The notes: a model not told the origin generated them from the sequence alone. A stretch of 64,000 nucleotides of DNA from Shouchella tritolerans (GCF_025770735.1 NZ_JAODPB010000001.1:1-64000), one strand, 5' to 3'. Positions 22,629 to 34,023 are shown, numbered from the stretch's first letter. Translations and numbers: made by a program.

Positions 22629-23261
22629 TTAAAGAGGCTCGGTCTTTGGCGGCAAAAAGGAATAGGCTTTTTTCGTTTTGGCAGTTTGCAGGGCGGTTAA
22701 TTGTTGGTCAGCCGCAGCGACTGCTTTGCTTATTTTTTGGGCCATGCTCATGACCACATGCAGCCTTGTGCTTTGCAGCATATAAAAATCCATCAGCCCT
22801 CCGACATTGACAATGCCTGTTAAGCAAATATCGCCAATTTCAGGTAAGTTTTTGCCCATTGCTGCCCCAGGTTTGAGTGGTTCTGCCGACAATGTAATAT
22901 AGCCAACGTTTGCAGTCTTGCCAAGGCAGGCATCCAAGGCGACAACAAATGCGTTAGGGTGTTTTTTATAAATGGAGGCAAGCCGTTTTTCCATGTTGGC
23001 GGCATGGATTGGTTCTGCTAATGTCCCATGCACGTGGAAATGGTTTAAGTTCTGTCCTTCTAATAAGTTTCCAACTAAAGGCCCTAACGAATCGCCAGTC
23101 GAACGGTCCGTACCGATGCAAATGAGCAAAAGGTCGCGATTGCCGCGGTGTTTGCAAAATTCGACAAGAGCGTGTGCGAGATCTTCCGTTAAAGATGCTT
23201 CCTCGGTATGGCAGCGAAAGGATGTCGGTCTTTTTTTAAAGGGCCATAGGTTTGTACTCAT
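22629..23261 (-). CDS. yyaC: Sporulation protein YyaC (GPR-like putative protease)
   Basis: A 210-aa DUF1256 protein related in fold to germination protease GPR; YyaC is made during sporulation in B. subtilis and sits at the same place. Motifs: ICIGTDRSTGDSLGPLVG, HAANME and ALDACLGKTANVG. GGGAGGTGAGC precedes the ATG at 23261. It is one of few minus-strand genes in the right arm. Confidence 0.9.
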   Translation of the reverse strand: MSTNLWPFKKRPTSFRCHTEEASLTEDLAHALVEFCKHRGNRDLLLICIGTDRSTGDSLGPLVGNLLEGQNLNHFHVHGTLAEPIHAANMEKRLASIYKKHPNAFVVALDACLGKTANVGYITLSAEPLKPGAAMGKNLPEIGDICLTGIVNVGGLMDFYMLQSTRLHVVMSMAQKISKAVAAADQQLTALQTAKTKKAYSFLPPKTEPL

Positions 23262-23346
23262 AAATAAAGCTCACCTCCCATAGTAGTAACAGTATAGTAG
23301 ATTCTGCAAGAATCTATACATGACGGGGAAATTGAAGGTGACGAAA

Positions 23347-24375
23347 ATGTGGGGAAACGGACTAAAATGGATGTTTTTAATTGTCGGGACGGTGATTGGC
23401 GCTGGCTATGCTTCTGGACGGGAACTGTGGGAATTTTTCGGGGCAGAAAGCGGACTGGCTATCCTTTTGTTTGCGGTTTTGTTTACGATCAGCTGTTCTG
23501 TCATATTAACGATTGCCCGAAAAGAAAAGACGACTCATTATTTGCCGATACTTGAAAAGTTGCTTGGGCGGCGTTTAGCAAAAGCGTATGATTGGATGAT
23601 TATTCTTTATTTATTTTCAGTAACGGTTATTATGCTTGCTGGAGCAGGGGCGACACTAGAAGTGTATAACATTCCTTTTTGGCTCGGTGTTGTCATCAAT
23701 GCGGGATTGGTTGTGTTCATGTTTGCAAAGGATATGACAGGAATGACTAAAGTAAACGCGTTTCTCATCCCAGTGCTCATTATTTGTTTAGTAGCGGTCT
23801 TACTTGTTTACCAATCATCAATCGGATTTTCGTTCACATTTGACATTCATATGCAACATAATTGGCCGGCGGCAATGACGTTTACGTCGCTTAATATTTT
23901 GCCGATTGTCGCTGTTTTAAGTGCGGTCGGCAACCAAATAAAGCATAAGGGTGAAATTTACATTGCCAGCATCGGCAGCGGGCTCTTACTCGGGACCATT
24001 TCCTATTTGTACAATGAGTCATTGCTTTCTGTTGCTCAAGAAATCATTTTTTACGAGATTCCGCTGTTTGTGATCTTAAAACACTATCCGTCTATTATGG
24101 TTCTTGCCATTTCCTTATTATTGTGGCTAGCAATCTATACAACGGCGGCTTCAGGGGTTTTTGGGCTGATAGCGAGATTACGAACAAACGTACAGGGCGA
24201 AGCTTGGCTGATTGCATTATTGCTTGTTGCATGCATGGCGCCTATGACGATGTTTGGCTTTTCAACATTAATTTCCATATTGTACCCGTTGTATGGCATC
24301 TTAAATTTGTTTATTCTGGCTTCACTCGTTCTTTACCCAATTGTCAAACATCCAGCAACGAAAAGCAAACAGTGA
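23347..24375 (+). CDS. YkvI-family membrane protein, putative transporter
   Basis: A 342-aa protein with about ten hydrophobic segments. Its opening, GTVIGAGYASGRELWEFFG, is characteristic of the YkvI family, distantly related to APC/LeuT-fold transporters. Substrate unknown. The ATG at 23347 follows GAAGGTG. Divergent from yyaC. Confidence 0.8.
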   Translation: MWGNGLKWMFLIVGTVIGAGYASGRELWEFFGAESGLAILLFAVLFTISCSVILTIARKEKTTHYLPILEKLLGRRLAKAYDWMIILYLFSVTVIMLAGAGATLEVYNIPFWLGVVINAGLVVFMFAKDMTGMTKVNAFLIPVLIICLVAVLLVYQSSIGFSFTFDIHMQHNWPAAMTFTSLNILPIVAVLSAVGNQIKHKGEIYIASIGSGLLLGTISYLYNESLLSVAQEIIFYEIPLFVILKHYPSIMVLAISLLLWLAIYTTAASGVFGLIARLRTNVQGEAWLIALLLVACMAPMTMFGFSTLISILYPLYGILNLFILASLVLYPIVKHPATKSKQ

Positions 24376-24438
24376 CACTACAAACTCTTGCTTGGTTCAT
24401 GTATAATACAAGCAGACGAGCTTGAGGAGGACGAAACG

Positions 24439-24633
24439 GTGGCAGCAGAAAAGGAATTTGCGTTAGGCGATGTGGTGGAAATGAAGAAACCACATCCTTG
24501 TGGGGAAAATCGATGGAAGATTATCCGCATGGGCATGGATGTCCGGATAAAATGCCTGGGTTGCCAACACAGCGTGATGCTACCACGCCGGGACTTTTCA
24601 AAAAAACTAAAAAAAGTATTAGGTTCCGAATAA
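24439..24633 (+). CDS. yyzM: DUF951 protein (YyzM-like)
   Basis: A 64-aa protein with FALGDVVEMKKPHPCG, KCLGCQH and RRDFSKKLKK, the DUF951 pattern with Cys residues that may bind metal. It lies just before ychF, as in other Bacilli. GTG start at 24439 after GAGGAGGACG; upstream in-frame codons precede that ribosome site. Function unknown. Confidence 0.88.
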   Translation: MAAEKEFALGDVVEMKKPHPCGENRWKIIRMGMDVRIKCLGCQHSVMLPRRDFSKKLKKVLGSE

Positions 24634-24664
24634 CAAGGGAGGGTCGATACTCTACCTTGTTTTT
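24633..24664 (+). terminator. Terminator between yyzM and ychF
   Basis: ACAAGG and CCTTGT (24655-24660) flank a partly paired GGAGGGT/ACTCTA stem, followed by TTTTG. Confidence 0.55.
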
Positions 24665-24701
24665 GTGCGGGCCTGTACAAATAAAAAGGACGTGACAGGA
24701 A

Positions 24702-25802
24702 GTGGCTTTAACAACTGGAATAGTAGGGTTGCCAAACGTGGGAAAATCAACGCTGTTCAACGCGATTACCCAAGCGGGTGCTGAATCGGCCAATTACCCG
24801 TTTTGTACGATTGATCCAAATGTAGGGATTGTCGAAGTGCCTGACGTTCGGCTGGAAAAATTAACCGAACTGGTCAAACCGAAAAAAACGGTACCAACAG
24901 CGTTTGAATTTACAGATATAGCCGGGATTGTCGAAGGCGCCAGCAAAGGCGAAGGGCTTGGCAACCAGTTTTTGTCTCATATTCGTCAAGTAGATGCGAT
25001 TTCCCATGTTGTCCGCTGTTTTGCTGATGAAAACATTACCCATGTTTCCGGTGGCGTCAATCCGTTGCGTGACATTGAAGTCATCAACCTAGAGTTGATT
25101 TTGGCTGACTTGGAATCAGTCGACAAGCGGATTGGCCGTGTCGCGAAGCTGGCGAAAGCAAAAGACAAAGCCGCTGTTGCTGAATTGCCTGTGCTAGAAG
25201 CATTAAAAGAGGCGTTTGAAAATGAAAAGCCTGCAAGAAGCATCGATTTCGACGAAGACCAACTGAAAATTGTCAAACAGTTACACTTGCTTACAAGCAA
25301 ACCTGTTCTTTATGTAGCTAATGTCGCTGAAGACGATTTGCTTGCTGGCGCTGATAATGACTATGTCAAACAAGTAAAAGCATTTGCGGAAGCGGAGAAC
25401 AGCAATGTGATAGTCGTTTGCGCAAAGATCGAATCGGAAATTGCTGAGCTTGAAGGCGATGAAAAAGCGCTGTTTTTAGAAGAACTCGGCATCCAAGAAT
25501 CAGGGCTTGACCAACTAATACGCGCAGCTTATTCTTTGCTAGGGTTGGAAACGTATTTTACAGCAGGAGAGCAGGAAGTCAGGGCCTGGACATACCGGCG
25601 GGGCACAAAAGCGCCACAAGCAGCTGGGATTATTCATACTGACTTTGAGCGTGGCTTTATCCGTGCTGAAGTTGTCGCCTATGAAGACTTGATTGCGGCT
25701 GGCGGCATGGTTGCCGCAAAAGAACGGGGCAAAGTTCGCCTGGAAGGAAAAGAGTACGTCGTTCAAGACGGAGATGTGATCCATTTTCGGTTTAATGTGT
25801 AA
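24702..25802 (+). CDS. ychF: Redox-regulated ribosome-binding ATPase YchF
   Basis: A 366-aa Obg-related P-loop protein. G1 is GLPNVGKST; the G4 position lacks NKxD (VANVAEDD), consistent with the family's preference for ATP; the C-terminal TGS-like domain follows. GTG start at 24702 with AGGA just upstream. A GC-rich hairpin (GGGGCT..AGCCCC, ~25808-25836) with a poor T-run follows. Confidence 0.95.
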   Translation: MALTTGIVGLPNVGKSTLFNAITQAGAESANYPFCTIDPNVGIVEVPDVRLEKLTELVKPKKTVPTAFEFTDIAGIVEGASKGEGLGNQFLSHIRQVDAISHVVRCFADENITHVSGGVNPLRDIEVINLELILADLESVDKRIGRVAKLAKAKDKAAVAELPVLEALKEAFENEKPARSIDFDEDQLKIVKQLHLLTSKPVLYVANVAEDDLLAGADNDYVKQVKAFAEAENSNVIVVCAKIESEIAELEGDEKALFLEELGIQESGLDQLIRAAYSLLGLETYFTAGEQEVRAWTYRRGTKAPQAAGIIHTDFERGFIRAEVVAYEDLIAAGGMVAAKERGKVRLEGKEYVVQDGDVIHFRFNV

Positions 25803-26031
25803 AAGGGAGGGGCTGCAGCCAACGTTGTAGCCCCTTGATTGTAGAAAAACGCTCCTGTCCTTCGTTGACTCATTTTGTCGAAAAAAATGCAAGAAAAAAC
25901 AAGGAATTTGCGTTGTAAATAGCGTATATAGTTGATAACCCCTTTGAAAGCCCCCCTCACGTTTGCTCTTACATCTTGATTCCCATTGTCGTGACAATCT
26001 GAACAAAAGGCAGGTGTTGCTTCGATAATTC

Positions 26032-26060
26032 TTGAATAACGATCATTTTAATGGTATACT
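26032..26060 (+). promoter_or_regulatory. rpsF-ssb-rpsR promoter
   Basis: TTGAAT at 26032-26037 and TATACT at 26055-26060 with a 17-nt spacer. The 25837-26031 stretch before it holds no gene I would call. Confidence 0.8.
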
Positions 26061-26087
26061 CGTTCAATGTGAGTGAATTGACTTTTG

Positions 26088-26130
26088 CTCCTTGCTCTGT
26101 GTAAACGGAGCCGCTTAGACCAAAAGGAGG
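26088..26130 (+). promoter_or_regulatory. S6:S18 ribosomal-protein leader
   Basis: CTCCTT (26088-26093) pairs with AAGGAG (26124-26129), which is the rpsF Shine-Dalgarno. Inside is a hairpin CTCTG..CGGAG (26095-26110) followed by an unpaired CCG (26111-26113). This architecture, an outer stem hiding the ribosome site and an asymmetric loop with CCG, matches the known S6:S18-binding leader by which the S6/S18 complex represses its own operon. Confidence 0.75.
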
Positions 26131-26138
26131 TGACTGGA

Positions 26139-26426
26139 ATGCGTAAGTATGAAATTATGTACATTATCGCTCCAAACCTAGAAGAATCAGCAAACAAGGA
26201 AATCATTGAGCGTTACAACAAAGTGCTCACTGACAACGGCGCTGAAATTCTAAAGGTGGACGAGATCGGTAAAAAACGCCTAGCTTATGAAATCAACGAT
26301 TTCAAAGATGGTTTCTATGTATTGCTAAGTGTACAAGCAAATACAGAAGCGATTAACGAGTTTAACCGTTTGATTAAAATCAACGACAACGTTATCCGCG
26401 TTCTCGTAACAAAAGACGAACAGTAA
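26139..26426 (+). CDS. rpsF: 30S ribosomal protein S6
   Basis: A 95-aa S6 protein ([17 protein letters not shown]). ATG at 26139 follows AAAAGGAGGTGACTGGA, the sequence involved in the leader structure. First gene of the rpsF-ssb-rpsR operon. Confidence 0.97.
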   Translation: MRKYEIMYIIAPNLEESANKEIIERYNKVLTDNGAEILKVDEIGKKRLAYEINDFKDGFYVLLSVQANTEAINEFNRLIKINDNVIRVLVTKDEQ

Positions 26427-26497
26427 GTTGAAATAGACATATTTTAACGGGCCCAGGACGAATATGGGACCACTTTAAAAGGCTGGGAGGGATCGCA

Positions 26498-26980
26498 TTG
26501 TTAAACCGTGTTGTTCTTGTCGGACGCTTAACGCGTGACCCTGAATTGCGATTCACGCCAAACGGTGTAGCTGTAGCCAATTTTACGCTTGCAGTCAACC
26601 GTCCGTTTTCAAACCAGCAAGGAGAACGAGAAGCTGACTTCATTAACTGTGTTGTCTGGCGCAAACCGGCTGAGAACGTCGCCAATTTCCTGAAAAAAGG
26701 GAGCCTTGCAGGAGTCGACGGCCGTGTGCAAACGCGAAGCTATGACAATAATGAAGGCAGACGCGTTTTTGTAACGGAAGTCGTTGCTGAAAGCGTCCAA
26801 TTTCTCGAACCTCGCAATAGTCAAAACCAATCCTCTGGGAATCCTGGTTTTGATAATTACGGCGCTGGCAACCAAGGTTCTGGCAACCAAACTGGTGGCA
26901 GCCGTTCTAATGGATATGACAACGATCCGTTCTCTAATGACGGTTCGATTGATATTTCCGATGATGATCTTCCATTTTAA
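26498..26980 (+). CDS. ssb: Single-stranded DNA-binding protein SsbA
   Basis: A 160-aa SSB with OB fold ([18 protein letters not shown] at the start), a Gly/Asn/Gln-rich linker and the acidic tip DISDDDLPF that recruits replication and repair partners. TTG start at 26498 after GGGAGGGATCGCA. Lies between rpsF and rpsR as in B. subtilis. Confidence 0.97.
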   Translation: MLNRVVLVGRLTRDPELRFTPNGVAVANFTLAVNRPFSNQQGEREADFINCVVWRKPAENVANFLKKGSLAGVDGRVQTRSYDNNEGRRVFVTEVVAESVQFLEPRNSQNQSSGNPGFDNYGAGNQGSGNQTGGSRSNGYDNDPFSNDGSIDISDDDLPF

Positions 26981-27005
26981 TGTTTAAATGAAAGGAGTGA
27001 AACAG

Positions 27006-27239
27006 ATGGCACGTCGCGGTCGTCCTAAACGGAGAAAAGTATGCTTTTTTACTGCCAATAAAATTACCCATATTGACTACAAAGATGTTGATTTGCTAAA
27101 ACGTTTCATTTCCGAACGTGGAAAAATTCTTCCACGCCGCGTAACTGGAACTTCTGCAAAGTACCAACGTAAGCTGACTGTAGCGATTAAACGCGCTCGC
27201 CAAGTAGCATTGCTACCTTACGTCAACGATGTGAACTAA
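27006..27239 (+). CDS. rpsR: 30S ribosomal protein S18
   Basis: A 77-aa S18 ([14 protein letters not shown]...; [20 protein letters not shown]). ATG at 27006 follows GAAAGGAGTGAAACAG; the ORF extends 6 codons upstream through that site. Confidence 0.97.
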   Translation: MARRGRPKRRKVCFFTANKITHIDYKDVDLLKRFISERGKILPRRVTGTSAKYQRKLTVAIKRARQVALLPYVNDVN

Positions 27240-27249
27240 AGATTGGATA

Positions 27250-27303
27250 AAGAGGGCGGACCGGGCCAAGCTAAGAAAAAGCTGGCTTGGTTGCCCTCTT
27301 TTC
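27250..27303 (+). terminator. Terminator after rpsR
   Basis: AAGAGGGC pairs with GCCCTCTT at the two ends, and an inner CCAAGC/GCTTGG stem extends it; TTTTCTTC follows. Confidence 0.85.
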
Positions 27304-27421
27304 TTCTACTTGCTGGCGAATCGAGAGGCTCGCCTTTTACTTTAAAGGTAATTACGCTAAAATAGATGGGAACTGTGTGTAATGAGACGCGCTTGTTGAG
27401 CGTGTTAAATGAGGTGAGAAT

Positions 27422-28345
27422 TTGGAACACAGGAACCAGCTGATGAAGGGCCTACTATGCGGTGTGATTTACATTGCATTATTCATGATCTTTGCATTTA
27501 ACATTCCGCTACTAAACATGTTCGCACTTGTCGCCATGCCGTTGCCAGTTGTTTATTTCACGGTAACTTTTGGGCCGAGGCCAGGGATGGTGTTAACAGC
27601 GGCTGTCGGTTTGCTTGGAACAATAGCGACTTTAAACCCTTTGGCAGCATTTGCTTTTGCCATTATTGGCTATGTGCTCGGCTACGCTCAGCATAAGCGC
27701 AGAAAAGGGGCTGAATTGTTGCTGGCAACGATTGTCGCATCGTTTGTCTTTCTTTCGGCTGCTTACATATTACTTACAGCCGTCACCGACCTATCCGTAA
27801 TGCAATTTGTCCGGGAGTCTCTCCAAGAGACGCAACAGCTTCTGTCTGAATTAGGGATGGAAGCCTATGATGAAGCGTTTATAGAGGAATACGTTCAATT
27901 AATTGAATCGCTGATGACCTTTTTGTTGTTAATGATGGCTGCCATCTATGCGTTTATGGTCTATGGGGCAGCGACCATGCTCTTTAAACGTGTCGATCTA
28001 CCGTATCATAAGCTGCCAAAGTTTCGCGAATGGGCATTTCCACGTTTTTTCCTTTGGTTTTATTTTTCCCTATTGCTCCTGTCCTTTTTGCCGTTTGAAC
28101 CTGGTTCCTATATGGCGGCCGTCACGCAAACTGGCATAAATTTGGTCAGTGTATTGCTTATCATCCAAGGGGTGTCGCTTCTGTTTATGTATTTGCAGGC
28201 AAAGCGGCTTGCAAAAGGCGTCTCTGTTTTTATTATCATCATGGTTGTCATCAGTCTTTTACTCGTGCCATTTTTGTTGTGGGCCATGAAAATGATTGGC
28301 GTACTGGATATGGTTTTAAGAATTCGCGACCGTATGAAACTGTAA
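27422..28345 (+). CDS. yybS: YybS-family membrane protein (DUF2232)
   Basis: A 307-aa protein with about eight hydrophobic segments (e.g. LCGVIYIALFMIFAFNIPLL and later FFLWFYFSLLLLSFLPF). Location between rpsR and gdpP and overall character match B. subtilis YybS. Possibly an S component-like membrane protein; function unknown. TTG start at 27422 after GAGGTGAG. Confidence 0.88.
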   Translation: MEHRNQLMKGLLCGVIYIALFMIFAFNIPLLNMFALVAMPLPVVYFTVTFGPRPGMVLTAAVGLLGTIATLNPLAAFAFAIIGYVLGYAQHKRRKGAELLLATIVASFVFLSAAYILLTAVTDLSVMQFVRESLQETQQLLSELGMEAYDEAFIEEYVQLIESLMTFLLLMMAAIYAFMVYGAATMLFKRVDLPYHKLPKFREWAFPRFFLWFYFSLLLLSFLPFEPGSYMAAVTQTGINLVSVLLIIQGVSLLFMYLQAKRLAKGVSVFIIIMVVISLLLVPFLLWAMKMIGVLDMVLRIRDRMKL

Positions 28346-28374
28346 TTTCTGGATGACAGGTAGGAGATGACAAT

Positions 28375-30345
28375 ATGCCAAATTGGAAAAAGCAGTGGTG
28401 GCAACAGCTTCATGTCATCGCACTCTTTGCCATTGCCGTTGTGTCCATTGCTGTTCTCGCTTATTATCGCTTAGAAGCCGGCGCAGTTGCTGGCATTGCT
28501 CTGATCGTATGGATCGGTTTATTTCACCAATCCCATAAGCGCAATGAACGGCAGTTGCACAAATATATTTCGACTTTATCATACCGTGTGAATCAGGCAG
28601 GGGAAGAAGCTGTCACCAAGCTGCCTGTAGGCATTGTCCTCTATAATGAGGATGGGGTGATCGAGTGGACAAACCCGTTTGTTGATGAACGGTTTGGGAC
28701 TGGGCTTATTGGCGAGTCCATTACCTGCATCCATGAAGAGCTTGGCGATTATGTAAACAAGGACGTTGCCAATGAAACGTTCCAAATGGAGTCCTCTTAC
28801 TATTACATGACGTTTGAGCGCGACGAGCAACTTATTTATATTGTGGATGTAACCGAGAAAGAACAAACGCAAAAAAAGTACCAACATATGCTGCCGGTCA
28901 TCGCGCATATTTACTTAGACAACTACGATGAAGTCACACAAAGCATGGAAGATCAAGTTCGCAGCCGGTTGCTCGCTAAAGTAACAACAGCGTTGAACAA
29001 TTGGGCGAGCGATTATGATATCTTTTTAAGAAGGACGTCATCAGATCGGTTTTTGGCAGTGATGAACCATAAGACGCTATTGCTCCTAGAGGAGAACCGG
29101 TTTGAGTTGCTTGATGATATCCGTGAACGGACAGCGAGGGAGAAAGTGCCAATTACCCTTAGCATTGGGGTCGGCACGGAGGAAACATCATTAAAACAAC
29201 TGGGCGTCTTGGCCCAATCAAGCTTAGATTTAGCACTTGGCCGCGGCGGCGACCAAGTGGCGATCAAAAAGAAAAATGGCCGCGTCCGCTTTTACGGCGG
29301 CAAGACCAATGCAATGGAAAAACGGACACGGGTACGCGCTCGTGTTATCTCCCATGCTTTGCGCGATTTTGTAAAAGAAAGCGAACGAGTGATTGTCATG
29401 GGCCACCAGCGTCCAGATATGGATGCGATTGGGGCAGCGATTGGCGTATTGAAAATTGCTGACTTAAATGACCGTGAAGGCTTTATTGTGCTCGATGTGG
29501 AGGATATTAACCCTGATGTGCAGCGGTTATTGGAAGAAACGGAGAAACACGACCATTTGTGGAGCCAGTTTGTTTCTCCAGAAGAAGCCTTGGATTTAGC
29601 TGATAAAGAGACGTTGCTCGTCGTGGTCGATACACACAAGCCATCGCTTGTCATTGAGCCGCGGCTATTGGAGATGATCGACCGCATCATTGTCATTGAC
29701 CACCATCGCCGCAGCGAAGATTTTGTTGAAGATCCGGTGCTCGTTTATATGGAGCCGTATGCGTCATCGACGGCTGAGCTTGTGACCGAGCTGCTCGAAT
29801 ACCAGCCGATGCAGTTTAAAATGGACCGGCTTGAAGCGACGGCGCTTCTCGCTGGCATCATTGTCGATACAAGAAGTTTTGCTGTCCGCACTGGGGCGAG
29901 GACATTTGATGCAGCCTCTTTTTTACGGGCCAACGGCGCCGATACAGCGCTCGTGCAAAAGCTATTAAAGGAAGACTTGGCGTCTTACGTAAAGCGTGCT
30001 AAGCTTGTAGAAAACGCCTATCTTTACCGAGAGGGCTATGCCATTGCTGTTGCCCCAGACGACCATGTTTACGATCAGCTCGTGATTGCCCAGGCTGCTG
30101 ATACGTTGCTCACAATGAGCGGCGTGCTTGCATCTTTTGTCGTTTGTCGGCTTGCTGATGGACGAATCGGCATTAGCGCTCGTTCACTTGGCGACGTAAA
30201 TGTCCAAGTCATTATGGAAAAGCTCGGCGGTGGCGGCCATCTCTCAAACGCAGCGACGCAGTTGCCTGACTTGACGCTGGAGGAAGGAAAACGTCAGCTC
30301 GAGGAGGCCATTGATGAAGTACGAGAAGGAGGAAGCGGAGCATGA
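28375..30345 (+). CDS. gdpP: Cyclic-di-AMP phosphodiesterase GdpP
   Basis: A 656-aa membrane enzyme. Two N-terminal membrane helices (residues ~12-52) are followed by a PAS domain, a degenerate GGDEF domain (SSDRF where GGDEF is expected) and a DHH/DHHA1 phosphodiesterase ([31 protein letters not shown]). It hydrolyses c-di-AMP to pApA; loss raises c-di-AMP and affects osmotic and beta-lactam tolerance. It overlaps rplI by 4 nt. Confidence 0.96.
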   Translation: MPNWKKQWWQQLHVIALFAIAVVSIAVLAYYRLEAGAVAGIALIVWIGLFHQSHKRNERQLHKYISTLSYRVNQAGEEAVTKLPVGIVLYNEDGVIEWTNPFVDERFGTGLIGESITCIHEELGDYVNKDVANETFQMESSYYYMTFERDEQLIYIVDVTEKEQTQKKYQHMLPVIAHIYLDNYDEVTQSMEDQVRSRLLAKVTTALNNWASDYDIFLRRTSSDRFLAVMNHKTLLLLEENRFELLDDIRERTAREKVPITLSIGVGTEETSLKQLGVLAQSSLDLALGRGGDQVAIKKKNGRVRFYGGKTNAMEKRTRVRARVISHALRDFVKESERVIVMGHQRPDMDAIGAAIGVLKIADLNDREGFIVLDVEDINPDVQRLLEETEKHDHLWSQFVSPEEALDLADKETLLVVVDTHKPSLVIEPRLLEMIDRIIVIDHHRRSEDFVEDPVLVYMEPYASSTAELVTELLEYQPMQFKMDRLEATALLAGIIVDTRSFAVRTGARTFDAASFLRANGADTALVQKLLKEDLASYVKRAKLVENAYLYREGYAIAVAPDDHVYDQLVIAQAADTLLTMSGVLASFVVCRLADGRIGISARSLGDVNVQVIMEKLGGGGHLSNAATQLPDLTLEEGKRQLEEAIDEVREGGSGA

Positions 30346-30785
30346 AAGTCATTTTCACTGAAGATGTAAAAGGGAAGGGCAAAAAAGGCGAATTGAAAGA
30401 CGTGTCAGAAGGCTATGCCCGCAACTATTTAATCCCTAAAAATTTAGCAGTGGCAGCTACGTCTGGAAATATAAAAGACCTTGAGGCGCAAGAAAAAAGC
30501 AAGCAAAAAAAGGCAGAAGCGGAACTTCAAAAAGCGAAAGCATTGAAAGAAGAGCTTGAAGCGCTCAAGATCGAGATTCCTGCCAAAGCTGGCGAAGGCG
30601 GCCGCCTGTTCGGGGCCGTGTCGACAAAGCAAATTGCCGAGGCACTTGGGAAACAAGGCAAGAAAGTCGATAAACGCAAAATCCAATTGGATGAACCGAT
30701 TCGTTCTCTCGGCTATACGAAAGTGCCTATTAAAATCCACCCAGAAGTGGTGGCAACGGCTACCGTCCACGTTGTAGAAGCATAG
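30342..30785 (+). CDS. rplI: 50S ribosomal protein L9
   Basis: A 147-aa L9 ([22 protein letters not shown]-terminal domain, long helix, C-terminal domain). ATG overlaps the gdpP stop (ATGA), giving translational coupling. Confidence 0.97.
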   Translation: MKVIFTEDVKGKGKKGELKDVSEGYARNYLIPKNLAVAATSGNIKDLEAQEKSKQKKAEAELQKAKALKEELEALKIEIPAKAGEGGRLFGAVSTKQIAEALGKQGKKVDKRKIQLDEPIRSLGYTKVPIKIHPEVVATATVHVVEA

Positions 30786-30789
30786 AAAC

Positions 30790-30827
30790 AAAAGGAAGCT
30801 GGCTCTCGCTTTGGCCAGCTTCCTTTT
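30790..30827 (+). terminator. Terminator after rplI
   Basis: Perfect 14-bp stem AAAAGGAAGCTGGC (30790-30803) with GCCAGCTTCCTTTT (30814-30827). Confidence 0.9.
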
Positions 30828-30855
30828 AAGTCAGTTGTAAGGGGGGGAGAAATGG

Positions 30856-32217
30856 ATGAGTGACCTGTTGTCAGAGCGGACGCCGCCGCAAAACATTGAA
30901 GCGGAGCAGGCTGTGTTAGGTGCGATTTTTCTTGCTGACCATGCGTTAACGACGGCGAGTGAGCGCCTGATGCCTGAAGATTTTTACCGTGCTAGCCACC
31001 AGCGGATTTATGAAGTGATGCTCGACCTCGGTGAAAAGGGAGAGCCTGTCGATTTAGTCACAGTCACCTCAGAGCTGCAAAACAGAGGGTGGCTTGATGA
31101 TATTGGCGGCGTCGCCTATTTGGCTGATGTCGCCGAGTCTGTCCCTACTGCGGCCAATGTCGAGTATTACAGCCGCATCGTCGAGGAAAAATCGCTGTTA
31201 CGGCGGCTCATCCGTGTGGCCACCAACATTGCAAAAGAAGGCTATGCGAGCGAGGATGAAGTCGATGCGATCCTCGATCAAGCCGAGAAAACGATTCTCG
31301 AAGTCGCACAACGAAAAAATACAAGCAGCTTTGTTTTGATTAAAGATGTGCTGCTTGAAACATATGACCAAATCGAAATGTTGCAGCAAACCCGTGGGGA
31401 AATTACGGGCATTGCGACTGGTTTTACGGAGCTAGATACAATGACTGCCGGATTCCAGCGTAACGATCTTATTATCGTTGCAGCGCGCCCATCAGTCGGG
31501 AAAACCGCCTTTGCGCTTAACATTGCCCAAAACGTTGCTACAAAAACCGATGAAACGGTTGCGATTTTCTCGCTGGAAATGGGAGCGAGCCAGCTTGTCA
31601 CGCGGATGCTTTGTGCAGAAGGGAACATCGATGCCCAACGGATGCGGACAGGCGCTTTGGAGGAAGAGGATTGGCATAAACTATCGATGGCGATGGGGTC
31701 TTTGTCCAAAGCAGGCATTTACATCGATGACACCCCTGGTGTGAAAGTCGGCGAAATTCGCGCCAAATGCCGGCGCCTCAAGCAAGAGAAAGGGCTTGGC
31801 ATGATTTTGATTGATTACTTGCAGCTCATTCAAGGGAACGGTCGCAGCGGTGAAAACCGCCAGCAAGAAGTATCGGAAATTTCACGGACGCTGAAAGCGA
31901 TCGCCCGTGAGCTAGAAGTGCCGGTTATTGCCCTGTCCCAATTGTCACGGGGCGTCGAATCAAGGCAAGACAAACGCCCAATGATGTCAGACATCCGGGA
32001 ATCAGGCAGTATTGAACAAGATGCCGATATTGTCGCTTTTCTCTATCGTGATGATTACTATGATAAAGAAACCGAGAATAAAAATATTATCGAAATTATT
32101 ATTGCCAAGCAGCGAAACGGCCCCGTTGGGACGGTAGAGCTAGCATTTGTAAAAGAATACAATAAGTTCGTTAATTTGGACCGTCGCCATGACGAGAATG
32201 ACATGCCTCCAGGTTAA
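30856..32217 (+). CDS. dnaC: Replicative DNA helicase DnaC (DnaB family)
   Basis: A 453-aa hexameric helicase. It has an N-terminal domain (PPQNIEAEQAVLGAIFL), Walker A ARPSVGKT, SLEMGASQL, LIDYLQLIQG (Walker B) and DIRESGSIEQDADIV. In B. subtilis nomenclature this is DnaC. GGGGGGAGAAATGG precedes the ATG. Confidence 0.97.
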   Translation: MSDLLSERTPPQNIEAEQAVLGAIFLADHALTTASERLMPEDFYRASHQRIYEVMLDLGEKGEPVDLVTVTSELQNRGWLDDIGGVAYLADVAESVPTAANVEYYSRIVEEKSLLRRLIRVATNIAKEGYASEDEVDAILDQAEKTILEVAQRKNTSSFVLIKDVLLETYDQIEMLQQTRGEITGIATGFTELDTMTAGFQRNDLIIVAARPSVGKTAFALNIAQNVATKTDETVAIFSLEMGASQLVTRMLCAEGNIDAQRMRTGALEEEDWHKLSMAMGSLSKAGIYIDDTPGVKVGEIRAKCRRLKQEKGLGMILIDYLQLIQGNGRSGENRQQEVSEISRTLKAIARELEVPVIALSQLSRGVESRQDKRPMMSDIRESGSIEQDADIVAFLYRDDYYDKETENKNIIEIIIAKQRNGPVGTVELAFVKEYNKFVNLDRRHDENDMPPG

Positions 32218-32219
32218 CG

Positions 32220-32256
32220 GGAAAAGCTCTCTCGTATTTGGAGGGCTTTTTCGTTT
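32220..32256 (+). terminator. Terminator after dnaC
   Basis: AAAAGCTCTC with GGAGGGCTTTTT (one bulge) and a trailing CGTTTTT. Confidence 0.75.
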
Positions 32257-32302
32257 TTATACGAATGTTGGAAATTTTTAGTATGGAAATGTTCGTGTCT
32301 AA

Positions 32303-32332
32303 TTGACGCCCCATAGGCTGACCTGCTATACT
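32303..32332 (+). promoter_or_regulatory. purA promoter
   Basis: TTGACG at 32303-32308 and TATACT at 32327-32332, 18-nt spacer. I could not identify a convincing PurR box. Confidence 0.7.
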
Positions 32333-32349
32333 TACAATGGTTTTTATAG

Positions 32350-33654
<1,305 letters not shown>

Positions 33655-33661
33655 ATGGCAA

Positions 33662-33698
33662 GGGAAAATGCAGGGAAAGCACCCCTGTATTTTCCCGC
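33662..33698 (+). terminator. Terminator after purA
   Basis: GGGAAAATGCAGGG pairs with CCCTGTATTTTCCC (one mismatch) just after purA; no long T-run. Confidence 0.65.
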
Positions 33699-33742
33699 TT
33701 CTCTTCCATTCAATCGCGCTAAAAAAACTTTTTAAAAAGTAG

Positions 33743-33771
33743 TTGCACACCTAGTTTTTATATGCTATTAT
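33743..33771 (+). promoter_or_regulatory. tRNA cluster promoter
   Basis: TTGCAC at 33743-33748 and TATTAT at 33766-33771 (17-nt spacer), ~70 nt before tRNA-Lys. Confidence 0.7.
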
Positions 33772-33842
33772 AAATCTTGTCGCCAAGGGATTTGGGGACA
33801 AGCGGTTTGCTTTTCTGCACCGCCTGCTCGGCTTTTTTAGAG

Positions 33843-33918
33843 GAGCCATTAGCTCAGTTGGTAGAGCATCTGACTTTTAATCAGAGGGTCGAAGGTTCGA
33901 GTCCTTCATGGCTCACCA
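33843..33918 (+). tRNA. tRNA-Lys (anticodon TTT)
   Basis: Full cloverleaf: acceptor GAGCCAT/ATGGCTC, D-arm AGCTCAGTTGGTAGAGC, anticodon loop with TTT, T-arm GAAGGTTCGAGTCCTTC, encoded CCA. Confidence 0.97.
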
Positions 33919-33928
33919 TGTTTACAGT

Positions 33929-34000
33929 GGCCCGTTGGTCAAGCGGTTAAGACACCGCCCTTTCACGGCGGTAACACGGGTTCGAATCCCGTACGGGTCA
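33929..34000 (+). tRNA. tRNA-Glu (anticodon TTC)
   Basis: Acceptor GGCCCGT/ACGGGTC (one G-U), anticodon loop CTTTCAC (TTC), T-arm ACGGGTTCGAATCCCGT. CCA is not encoded. Confidence 0.96.
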
Positions 34001-34023
34001 CTTTTCATATAGATACATATTTT

